A stretch of 37,234 bases of DNA from Methylocystis sp. Lineage in GTDB: Bacteria > Pseudomonadota > Alphaproteobacteria > Rhizobiales > Beijerinckiaceae. The notes below the pieces were generated by a model that saw only the letters and a list, made by a program, of their open reading frames with translations, did no database searches and was not told the origin of the DNA. The DNA is taken from the NCBI GenBank assembly GCA_021731565.1, contig JAKFXD010000132.1:1-37234 (forward strand), written 5' to 3'. The position numbers and the translations under genes were made by a program. Shown here one piece after another: positions 7,723 to 15,042 of the stretch (its first letter is position 1; each line of letters begins with the position of its first letter).

Positions 7723-8565
7723 ATGAATTTGGAAGATCTCGTCATTCGCCGCATGTCCAAGGCCGAGCTCGAACTCGCGCTCGATTGGGCGGCGGCTGAA
7801 GGCTGGAATCCCGGCCTCGATGACGCCGAGAGTTTCCACGCCGTCGATCCCGAGGGATTCTTTCTCGCGGAATGCGCGGGCGAAGCCGTGGGCTGCATTT
7901 GCGCCGCCGCTTATGATGATACTTTCGGCTATGTCGGACTGTTCATCGTCCGCCCGCCATATCGGAAAAGAGGCGTCGGGCAACGGCTGCTGAATGTCGC
8001 GCTGCGGCATGTGCAGGGCCGCAATGTCGGGCTCGACGCCGCGATCCCCATGCAAGATGTTTATCGCCGATACGGTTTTGAATTCGCCTATCGCAACATA
8101 CGGCATCAATGCGTCGGCGGCGGCCAAGCGCCGGCAGGTCTGACTGAGCTGGCGTCAGTTCCTTTTGACGACATCCTGCGTTACGACGCGACCGTCTTTC
8201 CGACGGCGCGCGCGACATTTCTTTCGCGCTGGCTCGCGCAGCCGGGCGGCGCGGCGCTTGCCTTCATGAGGCGGCGAGAACTCGCGGGCTATGGCGTGCT
8301 GCGCGCCTGCCGCGAGGGCTACAAGATCGGCCCGCTGTTCGCTGACGATCCGGAGGTCGCCGACGCGCTGTTTCAAGGCCTGCGCGCGCGGGCTGCGGGC
8401 ATGCCCGTCTTTCTCGATACGCCCGAGGCCAATCCCGCAGCGATCGAATTGGCGAAGCGGCGGGGATTGACGCCAATTTTCGACGCCGCACGCATGTTTA
8501 CGCGCGGCATGCCGCTGGGACGCATCGAAGATTGTTACGCCATCACGACCCTAGAACTCGGGTAG
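7723..8565 (+). CDS. GNAT-family N-acetyltransferase, two-domain
   Basis: This is a 280-residue acyltransferase. The N-terminal GNAT domain (about 1-130) has an acetyl-CoA pyrophosphate-binding loop, RKRGVGQRLL (81-90), after the strand YVGLFIVRPPY, and the late helix VYRRYGFEFAYRNIRHQC. The C-terminal part (about 195-275, GYGVLRACREGYKIGPLFAD and PVFLDTPEANPAAIELAKRRG) matches the second domain (Acetyltransf_18) found in YitH-like proteins. The acceptor is unknown. ATG 7723 starts where homology starts but has no clear ribosome-binding site. It follows the PRPP synthetase by 53 bases and converges with the yedK-like gene. Confidence 0.85.
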   Translation: MNLEDLVIRRMSKAELELALDWAAAEGWNPGLDDAESFHAVDPEGFFLAECAGEAVGCICAAAYDDTFGYVGLFIVRPPYRKRGVGQRLLNVALRHVQGRNVGLDAAIPMQDVYRRYGFEFAYRNIRHQCVGGGQAPAGLTELASVPFDDILRYDATVFPTARATFLSRWLAQPGGAALAFMRRRELAGYGVLRACREGYKIGPLFADDPEVADALFQGLRARAAGMPVFLDTPEANPAAIELAKRRGLTPIFDAARMFTRGMPLGRIEDCYAITTLELG

Positions 8566-8583
8566 TCGGCGCGAGGCAGCGCT

Positions 8584-9261
8584 TCAGCAGGCGGCCGCGA
8601 CGCTTGGCTCGATCAGCGTCGGATCGTCATCGCCTTCGCTCGAGCGATTGACTCGTCGCGACACGATCCATTCCTGCAGAGCGTTTTCGGGCGCCGGCCG
8701 AAGCCATGCGCCGGGATCGTCGCCTCTCAGCCATGCGTTTGCGTCGCGCCAGTCGAGAATGATCGGCATGCGATCATGGAACAAACGCATCCAATCATTC
8801 GCCGGACCGACGATAATCGTCGCGGTCTCGATCCGCGCATCGCTTTCGACGTCGCGGCAGGCGCCGCAGATCCCGGCGAAGGCGAGAGGCCGGCCGTCGC
8901 GCGCGGAAAAATAATGCGGCGTCTTGGCGCCCTTCGCGCCGGTCCATTCGTAAAAGCCCGACGCCGGAATAATACAGCGGCTCGCGGCGAAGGCGGAACG
9001 AAACATCGGCTTTTCGGCAATCGTCTCGGCGCGCGCATTGAAGGTCGCCGGCAATTCGCGCAGCGGCTTCTTCCACCATGAGGGCGCGAATCCCCAGCGC
9101 ATGGGGACAAGTTCGTTTCCCGACGGCGACGGCCTGATCGCCTCGATCATCGTCGTCGGCGCGATATTATAGCGCGGCCGCAGATTGCGCGGCTGGCCGA
9201 TGAGATCGGCAAGCCGCTGCAGCTCCTCCCAGGACAAATGCTGGGTAAAACGCCCGCACAT
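8584..9261 (-). CDS. SOS response-associated peptidase (YedK/HMCES) protecting abasic sites
   Basis: This 225-residue SRAP-domain protein starts with MCGRFTQHLS, so Cys2 becomes the N-terminal catalytic residue after methionine removal. Other conserved residues are Asn75 (TFNARAET), Glu105 (GFYEW) and His162 (FHDRMPIIL), together with RYNIAPT and RWGFAPSWW. In E. coli YedK and human HMCES, Cys2 forms a stable thiazolidine crosslink with abasic sites in single-stranded DNA, shielding them during repair. The frame is open upstream of 9261, but the required Cys2 fixes the start. It lies 17 bases after the lipoprotein gene on the same strand. No LexA box was recognised. Confidence 0.95.
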   Translation of the reverse strand: MCGRFTQHLSWEELQRLADLIGQPRNLRPRYNIAPTTMIEAIRPSPSGNELVPMRWGFAPSWWKKPLRELPATFNARAETIAEKPMFRSAFAASRCIIPASGFYEWTGAKGAKTPHYFSARDGRPLAFAGICGACRDVESDARIETATIIVGPANDWMRLFHDRMPIILDWRDANAWLRGDDPGAWLRPAPENALQEWIVSRRVNRSSEGDDDPTLIEPSVAAAC

Positions 9262-9278
9262 TGGGCGAGACGTCCCCG

Positions 9279-9560
9279 TCAGTAATAGTGTCGATGCCGC
9301 CGGTAATATGGGCGCGGCGCCGTCGCGGCGCCAATGATCGCGCCGCCAGCCGCGCCGACCGCCGCCGTGGCGAGAGTCGGCCCCGCGAGGCCGCCCGACG
9401 CGAGCGCGCCGATTCCGGCGCCGCCCAAGCCGCCGATCATGCCGCCGCCGAGCGCGCGCTCGGCAGGCGTATAACAACCGCCCAGCGACGCCGAGGCCGC
9501 CAGTAGCGTCGCAAAAAGGAGAGCTTTCTTGGCCCGCCGCACCGTGGCGATGCTGTGCAT
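9279..9560 (-). CDS. Glycine-zipper lipoprotein
   Basis: This short secreted protein of about 93 residues has a basic N-terminus (TVRRAKK), a hydrophobic core (ALLFATLLAASASL) and a lipobox ending LGGC, giving lipidation at the cysteine near residue 29. A glycine-zipper stretch follows (GGGMIGGLGGAGIGALASGG and AVGAAGGAIIGA), then a tyrosine/histidine/arginine-rich tail (PYYRRHRHYY). Such proteins are usually outer-membrane-associated (17-kDa antigen/YMGG-like); the molecular role is unknown. ATG 9560 has GAGG 8 bases upstream and is preferred. ATG 9566 and 9578 are in frame, but GAGG is too close to the former and nothing precedes the latter. Confidence 0.8.
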   Translation of the reverse strand: MHSIATVRRAKKALLFATLLAASASLGGCYTPAERALGGGMIGGLGGAGIGALASGGLAGPTLATAAVGAAGGAIIGAATAPRPYYRRHRHYY

Positions 9561-9937
9561 ATTCATGTCCTCATTCATGCTGTTCGCGGTCTGCGCTGAC
9601 GCGCCGCCGACGCCAGCCCCCTTACCGAATGAACCTAGCTTTGCGCCAGAACGATGGCTGACGCCGAAGGCGCAACATCCAGCCGGATACGGGTGCAAGC
9701 ACGCAAAACCTATGTCTCGCCACTCTTTCAAATAAGAATATTTAGAAAGTCGATTTTTGAAAGATTTCCGAGGAAAGGCCGTTTGTATTGACGCAACGCA
9801 TTGCTTGCTAAATCCTTGTGCGATGCAAACGGCGGCGATCTCCAACATCGGGCCTTAGGCCGAATGCTCGTCATCAAGCGACAATGACCGGCGCGTGACG
9901 CCGCCCGCGGCGCGCCGACCGCTGAAGGAGAGAAGGA
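9561..9937. other. Gene-free divergent intergenic region
   Basis: These 377 bases separate the lipoprotein gene (minus) from the small hypothetical gene (plus). The middle (about 9728-9830) is clearly AT-richer than the rest of the window, as expected for promoters in both directions. I see no RNA gene, convincing promoter pair, terminator or repeat. Open frames here are continuations of neighbouring frames with no homology. Confidence 0.5.
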
Positions 9938-10174
9938 TTGTGCGATCTTGCGAATGAAAGACTCCGCATTGATTCGATCCTTGCCGAAGCGATGAATCAA
10001 AGTCCGGTTCGAACGTCGATCGACGCAATCGAACTCGCCGGCTACGGTCTTGCGGCGCTGCGCAGTCATTATGCGCTGTCCTGTCCGGACGAATGCATGC
10101 GCAAGCGGTGCGACGAATTCGCCGCGCTCGTGGCGCTGTCGCGTCGCGCGCTGCGCGCACGGCAAGCGGCTTGA
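9938..10174 (+). CDS. Small hypothetical protein
   Basis: This candidate gene encodes up to 78 residues and I recognise no family in it. It contains a helical segment SIDAIELAGYGLAALRSHYA, a short cysteine-bearing stretch SCPDECMRKRCDEF, and an arginine-rich end. Three cysteines within eight residues could bind a metal or form disulfides, but that is speculation. The start is uncertain: TTG 9938 has GAAGGAG about 9 bases upstream, while ATG 9992 would leave about 60 residues. It ends 31 bases before the HmoA-like gene on the same strand and could be cotranscribed with it and ahpC. It may not be real. Confidence 0.4.
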   Translation: MCDLANERLRIDSILAEAMNQSPVRTSIDAIELAGYGLAALRSHYALSCPDECMRKRCDEFAALVALSRRALRARQAA

Positions 10175-10205
10175 ACGACTCGAGGAACAGGAAAAGGAAC
10201 CCGCA

Positions 10206-10505
10206 ATGTTCATGGCGTCGAATCAGTTCAGGGTCGTCAAGGGCTGCGAGGAGACATTCGAGACGGCCTGGAGAGCGACCAGCGTCCGGCTCAAAGAAGC
10301 GACGGGCCTGATCGGCTTCCGCTTCCACAAGGGACGCGAGATCGGCCCGCATGTCCTCTATTTCTCGGTCACCATGTGGGAGACGGAAGAGCGCTTCATC
10401 GATTGGAGACGCGCCGAACTTTATGGGACGCCAAGCATTGGACCGCGCTGCGCCTCTCGGCTCGAAGAGTTCGACGCCGCCGTCTCGAGAAGCAATCCGC
10501 AATAG
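10206..10505 (+). CDS. Antibiotic-biosynthesis-monooxygenase (HmoA-like) protein
   Basis: This is a 99-residue dimeric alpha-beta-barrel protein of the ABM superfamily. The N-terminal pattern MFMASNQFRVVKGCEETFE followed by WRATSVRLKEATGLIGFRF, and the later YFSVTMWETEERFIDWRRAE, resembles HmoA/IsdG-type heme-degrading monooxygenases and related small oxygenases. Heme breakdown is a family-based guess; the family also contains quinol and unrelated oxygenases. AAAAGGAA lies just upstream of ATG 10206. It precedes ahpC by 30 bases, which suggests a shared oxidative-stress or iron/heme transcript. Confidence 0.78.
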   Translation: MFMASNQFRVVKGCEETFETAWRATSVRLKEATGLIGFRFHKGREIGPHVLYFSVTMWETEERFIDWRRAELYGTPSIGPRCASRLEEFDAAVSRSNPQ

Positions 10506-10535
10506 AGCGCCGACGGCGTCTTCGGGGAGAACGAC

Positions 10536-11093
10536 ATGTTGGGAATTGGCGACAGACTGCCGAATTTTACTGTGATGGGCGTGAAACCCGGATTTAACGA
10601 GATCGAGGAAAACGGCGAGACGGCGTTTGAAGCGGTGAGCGAGACGAGCTTTCCGGGAAAGTGGAAGGTGATCTTTTTCTATCCGAAGGATTTCACCTTC
10701 GTTTGCCCGACCGAAATCGCCGGCTTCGCCGGCCTGTCGCAGGATTTCGCCGAGCGCGGCGCGGTCGTTCTCGGCGGCTCGACGGACAATGAGTTCGTCA
10801 AGCTTGCGTGGCGGCGCGACCACGGCGATTTGAAAAATTTGCCAATCTGGCAATTCGCCGATTGCAAGGGCGAGCTGATCGACGGCCTCGGCGTGCGCGC
10901 GCCTTCCGGCGTCGCTCATCGCGTCACCTTCATCGTCGATCCCGACAATGTCATTCAGCATGTCTATGCGACGAATCTCGATGTCGGCCGGTCGCCGGAG
11001 GATACGCTGCGCGTCCTCGACGCGCTGCAGACCGGTGCGCTCTGCGCCTGCAATCGGCCGTTGGGTGGCGAAACCCTCAGCCCCGCGGCGTGA
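10536..11093 (+). CDS. ahpC: AhpC-type peroxiredoxin
   Basis: This 185-residue thiol peroxidase reduces hydrogen peroxide and organic hydroperoxides in the cytoplasm. The peroxidatic cysteine is Cys57 in KDFTFVCPTEIAGF. A C-terminal CxC pair (Cys170 and Cys172 in ALCACNRPLGG) resembles the three-cysteine arrangement of mycobacterial AhpC, where an AhpD-type or thioredoxin-like protein regenerates the enzyme. No ahpD, ahpF or oxyR gene is in the window. Thr-Phe-Ile-Val-Asp (TFIVDPDN) marks the core thioredoxin-fold strand. Start ATG 10536 follows GGGGAGAACGAC. Its last 17 bases overlap the end of the convergent arginine-modifying enzyme gene. Confidence 0.92.
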   Translation: MLGIGDRLPNFTVMGVKPGFNEIEENGETAFEAVSETSFPGKWKVIFFYPKDFTFVCPTEIAGFAGLSQDFAERGAVVLGGSTDNEFVKLAWRRDHGDLKNLPIWQFADCKGELIDGLGVRAPSGVAHRVTFIVDPDNVIQHVYATNLDVGRSPEDTLRVLDALQTGALCACNRPLGGETLSPAA

Positions 11094-12048
11094 CCTGACG
11101 GGCGGCGCCAGGCAATCGCAGCGTCAGGCACTTTGCCGCGCCGCCCGCCTTCATGAATTCGGAAAGCGGCGTCACGACCGGCGTGAAGCCGGCGTCCGTC
11201 AGACGCGCGCGAAGTTCGTCCGAACAGGCGTTGAGAAAAATGCGTCCGGCGCGTTCGACGGCGTTGCAGGCGAAAGCAAGCGCGTCCTTCTCGCCGACCT
11301 CGATCCGCTTCTCGACGGGAACGATCGCCCGGATCGCTTCGAGCGAGGCAATGTCGAAAGCCGCCGGGTAATAGATCAGCCAGCCGCCGCTCAGCGGACA
11401 CAAACATGTATCGAGGTGATAGAAGCGCGGATCGACGAGCTTCAGCGCGATCGTTCGCCGCGAGAAAATCCTTTCGAGATGTTTGGGCGCCTCTGCGCCC
11501 GAGCGCCAGCCATGGCCGCACCAGACGATGTCGCGCGCAGGGTCGATGAGCGCGTCGCCGGCGCCTTCGAACGGAACACTCTCCGGCCAAGGCGCGATCG
11601 CATAGCCTTGTGTCTCGAACCAGTCGCAAAACAGTCGCTCCTCCGGGCGCCGCTCCCTGGCGTGGAATCGACTCACCACCGCCTTGTCGCCGATCGCGAG
11701 CCCGGCATTGGCGGTGAAGACCATATCCGGCAGGCCGGGCGTCGGCGCAACGAACGCGATATCGCCATGCGCCGCCAGATTGCAGCGCAAATTCTCCCAT
11801 TGCGCCCGGGCGCGCGACAGCGTCGCTTGGCCGATCTGATTCTCCATCCATGGGTTGATGATGTAGTCGACGCCGAAATAGTCCGGCGCGCACATGAGAA
11901 GCGCGTCGCGCCTGGGCGCGGGTGACGGATACGCAGCCTCACGCGCAAGCGGCTGGGGCGCGTCTTCAAACACGCCGACGTCAGCGTCGACCATCGGCGA
12001 CGCTTCCTGCATTGAGCGAACGTCCGTCATGCGATCCGTCTCGTTCAT
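11077..12048 (-). CDS. Arginine-deiminase-superfamily hydrolase (DDAH / arginine dihydrolase-like)
   Basis: This 323-residue guanidino-group-modifying enzyme has the catalytic cysteine Cys307 (KAGGAAKCLTL), catalytic His211 (FYHLDTCLCPLSGGW) and the substrate-binding segments PDMVFTANAGL (Asn114) and FEGAGDALI. These fit dimethylarginine dimethylaminohydrolases and equally the ArgZ/AgrE arginine dihydrolases, which convert arginine to ornithine, ammonia and CO2 and need an Asn in the TANAG segment. The sequence alone does not settle which reaction is catalysed. Of five in-frame ATGs, 12048 was chosen because GGAGAGG lies 6 bases before it. It is divergent from an Lrp-type regulator, consistent with amino-acid-responsive control. 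Confidence 0.87.
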   Translation of the reverse strand: MNETDRMTDVRSMQEASPMVDADVGVFEDAPQPLAREAAYPSPAPRRDALLMCAPDYFGVDYIINPWMENQIGQATLSRARAQWENLRCNLAAHGDIAFVAPTPGLPDMVFTANAGLAIGDKAVVSRFHARERRPEERLFCDWFETQGYAIAPWPESVPFEGAGDALIDPARDIVWCGHGWRSGAEAPKHLERIFSRRTIALKLVDPRFYHLDTCLCPLSGGWLIYYPAAFDIASLEAIRAIVPVEKRIEVGEKDALAFACNAVERAGRIFLNACSDELRARLTDAGFTPVVTPLSEFMKAGGAAKCLTLRLPGAARQVTPRG

Positions 12049-12189
12049 GGCGCGCCTCTCCAATCGATCCGTCATGGAGAAAGCCTAAATCGCCGAGACG
12101 CCAATCAAAATGACCATGGTTTGCCGATCTGCGTGCAATCTTGTGAAATCGGACATACATATCGATCAATTCGGCAGAGACGGACGGCC

Positions 12190-12606
12190 ATGGACGATCT
12201 CGACCATCGTTTGATCGGCTTGCTGCGAACCAATGCGCGGGCCTCCCTGTCGCAGCTCGCCAAGGCGCTTGGCGTGTCGCGCGGGACGGTCCAGAACCGA
12301 CTCGATAAGCTCATCGCGTCGGATGTGATCCTGGGCTTTACCGTTCGGCTGAAAAACCCGGCGACGCCCGATCGCATTCGCGCGATCATGATGGTCGAGG
12401 TCTCCGGCAAGAACTCCCGTCGCGTCGCCAATGCATTGCGCGGGCTGCCGCAGATACAGGCGCTCTACAGCACCAACGGGCCGTTCGACCTTATCGCGGA
12501 AATCGAATGCGCCAATCTCGAGGAATTCGATCGCGCGCTGTCGAGCGTGAGAACGATCGAAGGAATCGCCAGAAGCGAAACCAGCCTGCTGCTCGCGCCC
12601 GCCTGA
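12190..12606 (+). CDS. Lrp/AsnC-family transcriptional regulator
   Basis: This is a 138-residue regulator. Residues 1-60 form the AsnC-type winged helix-turn-helix (MDDLDHRLIGLLRTNARASL, then SQLAKALGVSRGTVQNRLDKL). The C-terminal RAM domain (about 65-138) has PQIQALYSTNGPFDLIAEIE, the usual ligand-binding and oligomerisation region. The ORF is open further upstream, but homology starts at MDDLD and GAGACGG precedes ATG 12190. The gene is divergent from the arginine-modifying hydrolase across a 141-base gap, so it is likely to control that gene and itself in response to arginine, ornithine or a related amino acid; the ligand is inferred from context only. Confidence 0.92.
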   Translation: MDDLDHRLIGLLRTNARASLSQLAKALGVSRGTVQNRLDKLIASDVILGFTVRLKNPATPDRIRAIMMVEVSGKNSRRVANALRGLPQIQALYSTNGPFDLIAEIECANLEEFDRALSSVRTIEGIARSETSLLLAPA

Positions 12607-12609
12607 ATC

Positions 12610-14049
12610 TCAGGGAAGCGCCGGCTCGGCGTTCGACTCTGCGGCGGCGGACTGTTCGTCGGCTTCGGTCGCCTGCGGCAGCAACACCCGAGCGATCAGT
12701 CCATGCGGCGCTCGATCGAGCAAGGCTACACTCCCGCCGCGGTTCTCGACGAGCGACCGCACGATCGAGAGTCCGAGGCCAAAACCGCTGTGCTGATCGA
12801 GCGTTCGTCCGGGCTGTCCGCGAACGAAGGGCTCGAAGGCGCTTGTCTTGCCCTCGGCCGAAATCCCGGGTCCATCGTCGGCCACATCGATCTGCAGGAG
12901 CCTTTCGGGGCGCTCCGAAAGGAAAATGTCGACTGTCTGGGCGTGATGCGTCGCGTTTTCGACGAGATTGGTGAAAATGCGCTGCACGTCACAGAACGAT
13001 CCGAAGATCATTTTGTGGCCGTCGCCGTGATAGGTCACATTATGTCCGAGGTCGCAGAATTCGTCGGCGACCGTTTGCAGCACGCTGCCGAGGTCAATGA
13101 GCGAACAGTCGGATGTATCGTCGCCTTCCGCGCGCAGATACTGAAGATTCTTGAAAAGCATCGTGTCCATGAGATCGATGTCGCGCATCATGCGCTGCTG
13201 GAGGCGATCGTCGGAAACGAACTCCGTCTTCAGCTTCAGCCGGGTGATGATGGTTCGCAAATCGTGACTGACAGCCGCGAGCACATGGGCTCTCGCGGCG
13301 ATCATCTTGCTGATGCGCGCCTGCATGCGGTTGAGCGAGCGCGTCAATTCGCGGACTTCATGCGGCCCCCGTTCGATCAGCTGCGTCTTGGCGGAGACGT
13401 CGTTTGGGATTTGCTCGGCATATTTCGCCAGCCGTTGCAGCGGCGCCATGATTGCGTTCAACGCCCAGAAAATGAAGATCGCCGTGAACACGATAAAGGA
13501 CAGCGCGGTTCGTGCGCCCGGCGTCAGGATGAACGGCTCGTCCTCCGCAGGCTGCCAAAGCCAGCGCCAGATCGAGCCCGGCGACTTCTGATGCTCGGCG
13601 ATCGAAATCGTCGCATAGCCGCCCTTATGCAATTCGACGGCGAGAACCCCGTAATCGCCCGGCGCCGAACCCGCGACCTTGAACACGTCTGCGCCGTTCC
13701 ACAGCAGCGAATCGATATGGCGGATTTCATTGTCGAAGGCGAGGTCGCCGCCGCCCGTCGACGAATCCGCCGCCTTGGGCCGCGACTCCTCAATCTCGAT
13801 ATTGGCGTAGGGTACGGCCCGAGACAGCGCCGAAATGACGTTGCCTCTCTCGGCGAGCGGCGCGACGTCCAAAGCGACGACGATGCTCGCGATGAAATCG
13901 CCCTGGTCGACGATGTGACGCCGCCCGAAGACATGGAACATGCCGATAACGATGGTTTGAAACGCAACGATCGACACGAGAATGAGCAACGTGATCTGCA
14001 CGGCGAGCTTGTTGAAACGGAAACGCCAGGGAATGCGAGTCGAGTTCAT
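12610..14049 (-). CDS. EnvZ-type sensor histidine kinase
   Basis: This 479-residue inner-membrane kinase has TM1 at about 15-38 (LAVQITLLILVSIVAFQTIV) and a periplasmic domain at about 40-178. TM2 is at about 180-200, HAMP follows with PLQRLAKYAEQIPND, and the phospho-accepting His262 lies in AAVSHDLRTIITRL. The ATPase domain has an N box (LVENATHH), G1 (DDGPGIS) and G2 (GFGLGLSIV). The H box reads HDLRTII where most members have HDLRTPL, so the usual proline is replaced. The start overlaps the response-regulator stop by four bases (ATGA). The signal is unknown. The gene pair sits divergent to the sulP-Ehr operon, which is its best candidate target. Confidence 0.93.
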   Translation of the reverse strand: MNSTRIPWRFRFNKLAVQITLLILVSIVAFQTIVIGMFHVFGRRHIVDQGDFIASIVVALDVAPLAERGNVISALSRAVPYANIEIEESRPKAADSSTGGGDLAFDNEIRHIDSLLWNGADVFKVAGSAPGDYGVLAVELHKGGYATISIAEHQKSPGSIWRWLWQPAEDEPFILTPGARTALSFIVFTAIFIFWALNAIMAPLQRLAKYAEQIPNDVSAKTQLIERGPHEVRELTRSLNRMQARISKMIAARAHVLAAVSHDLRTIITRLKLKTEFVSDDRLQQRMMRDIDLMDTMLFKNLQYLRAEGDDTSDCSLIDLGSVLQTVADEFCDLGHNVTYHGDGHKMIFGSFCDVQRIFTNLVENATHHAQTVDIFLSERPERLLQIDVADDGPGISAEGKTSAFEPFVRGQPGRTLDQHSGFGLGLSIVRSLVENRGGSVALLDRAPHGLIARVLLPQATEADEQSAAAESNAEPALP

Positions 14050-14765
14050 GCGCGCGCAACCTGAGTCGAAAAAATATATCCCTCGGACCGCACGGTCTGG
14101 ATGAATGCGGGCTTCTTCGGGTCCGATTCGATCTTCTGTCGAAGCCGGCTGATCAGAACGTCAATGCTTCGCTCGAACGGCCCCGAGGTCGGGCCATGGG
14201 TCATGTTGATCAGCTGCTCGCGCGTCAGCACCCGATTGGGATTTTCGCACAGCGCGTGCAACAGATCGAATTCGGCGCCTGTCATGGCGACCCTTATGCC
14301 GCATGGCGCAACGACCTCTCGCGCGAGCACGTCGACGCGCCACCCGGAGAAAAGATAACATTGCCGCGCAGTGCGCCCGTCGACGGCGGTCGGCGCCTCC
14401 GTTCGCCTGAGAACGGCGCGGATGCGCGCCAGCAGCTCGCGCGAATTGAACGGCTTGACGATGTAATCGTCGGCGCCCAGCTCAAGCCCCAATATCTTAT
14501 CGATGTCCTCGGACTGCGCCGTCACGATGATGATCGGAATGCGTCGCTCCGATCGCACGCGCCGGCAGATCGACAGACCGTCTTCGCCAGGCAGATTGAG
14601 ATCCAGAATAAGCAGGTCGTAGACGCCCACGCCGAAAGCGGCGTCCATCTCCGGCGCATTCGCGGCGACTTTCGCCTGGATATCGTGCCCTGCGAGATAA
14701 AGCGAAATGAACTCGCCGATCTCGGCATCGTCTTCGACGATGAGGATTGAAACGGGAGAAGTCAA
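14046..14765 (-). CDS. OmpR-family response regulator
   Basis: This 239-residue DNA-binding response regulator has a receiver domain (1-120) with the acidic pair Glu11-Asp12-Asp13, phospho-acceptor Asp55 (LLILDLNLPGEDG), a Thr near 82 (IIIVTAQ) and Lys in the ADDYIVKPF segment. The C-terminal winged helix (about 145-235) has FDLLHALCENPNRVLTREQL and RSIDVLISRLRQKIESDP, typical of OmpR/PhoB proteins. It is the first gene of the pair, translationally coupled to the kinase. It faces sulP across a 277-base divergent region containing a pair of direct GTTTCC repeats, a possible binding site. Confidence 0.95.
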   Translation of the reverse strand: MTSPVSILIVEDDAEIGEFISLYLAGHDIQAKVAANAPEMDAAFGVGVYDLLILDLNLPGEDGLSICRRVRSERRIPIIIVTAQSEDIDKILGLELGADDYIVKPFNSRELLARIRAVLRRTEAPTAVDGRTARQCYLFSGWRVDVLAREVVAPCGIRVAMTGAEFDLLHALCENPNRVLTREQLINMTHGPTSGPFERSIDVLISRLRQKIESDPKKPAFIQTVRSEGYIFSTQVARA

Positions 14766-14814
14766 AGGACGCGCAATCGCTTTCGTTGAGGTTGGCTGAA
14801 GCTAACAATGCAAC

Positions 14815-14831
14815 GTTTCCGGAGAGTTTCC
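14815..14831. promoter_or_regulatory. Candidate response-regulator binding site (direct repeats)
   Basis: Two GTTTCC hexamers (14815-14820 and 14826-14831) are repeated directly with starts 11 bases apart, one helical turn, as OmpR-family dimers prefer. A reverse copy, GGAAAC, lies at 14912-14917. All are within the divergent region between the response-regulator gene (start 14765) and sulP (start 15043). Assignment to this regulator is inference; a six-base repeat can occur by chance. Confidence 0.33.
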
Positions 14832-15042
14832 ACTAAAAAATCGGCCGTCGCCGCCGAGTCTGATCGCCTGTCGGCGCATGTCCGGCCGGCGTCTCATTTC
14901 AGAAAGAAATCGGAAACAATTCAGGCGCTGCGACAAAAAGGAGAAACACCACGGCTCAACGGCGTGTCCTATCATGCTGCGGCGCCGACGAATCCGCGCA
15001 AGTCTTCCTTCCGCCCCAACCCGACAATTGCAAGGACGAAGC

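Noticed and set aside
9855-10961. 368-codon minus-strand frame across the HmoA-like and ahpC genes
   Set aside because: AhpC with its catalytic cysteines is on the plus strand; the minus frame has no recognisable domain.
12703-14064. 453-codon plus-strand frame antisense to the histidine kinase
   Set aside because: No family resemblance and the kinase on the other strand is complete with all its boxes.
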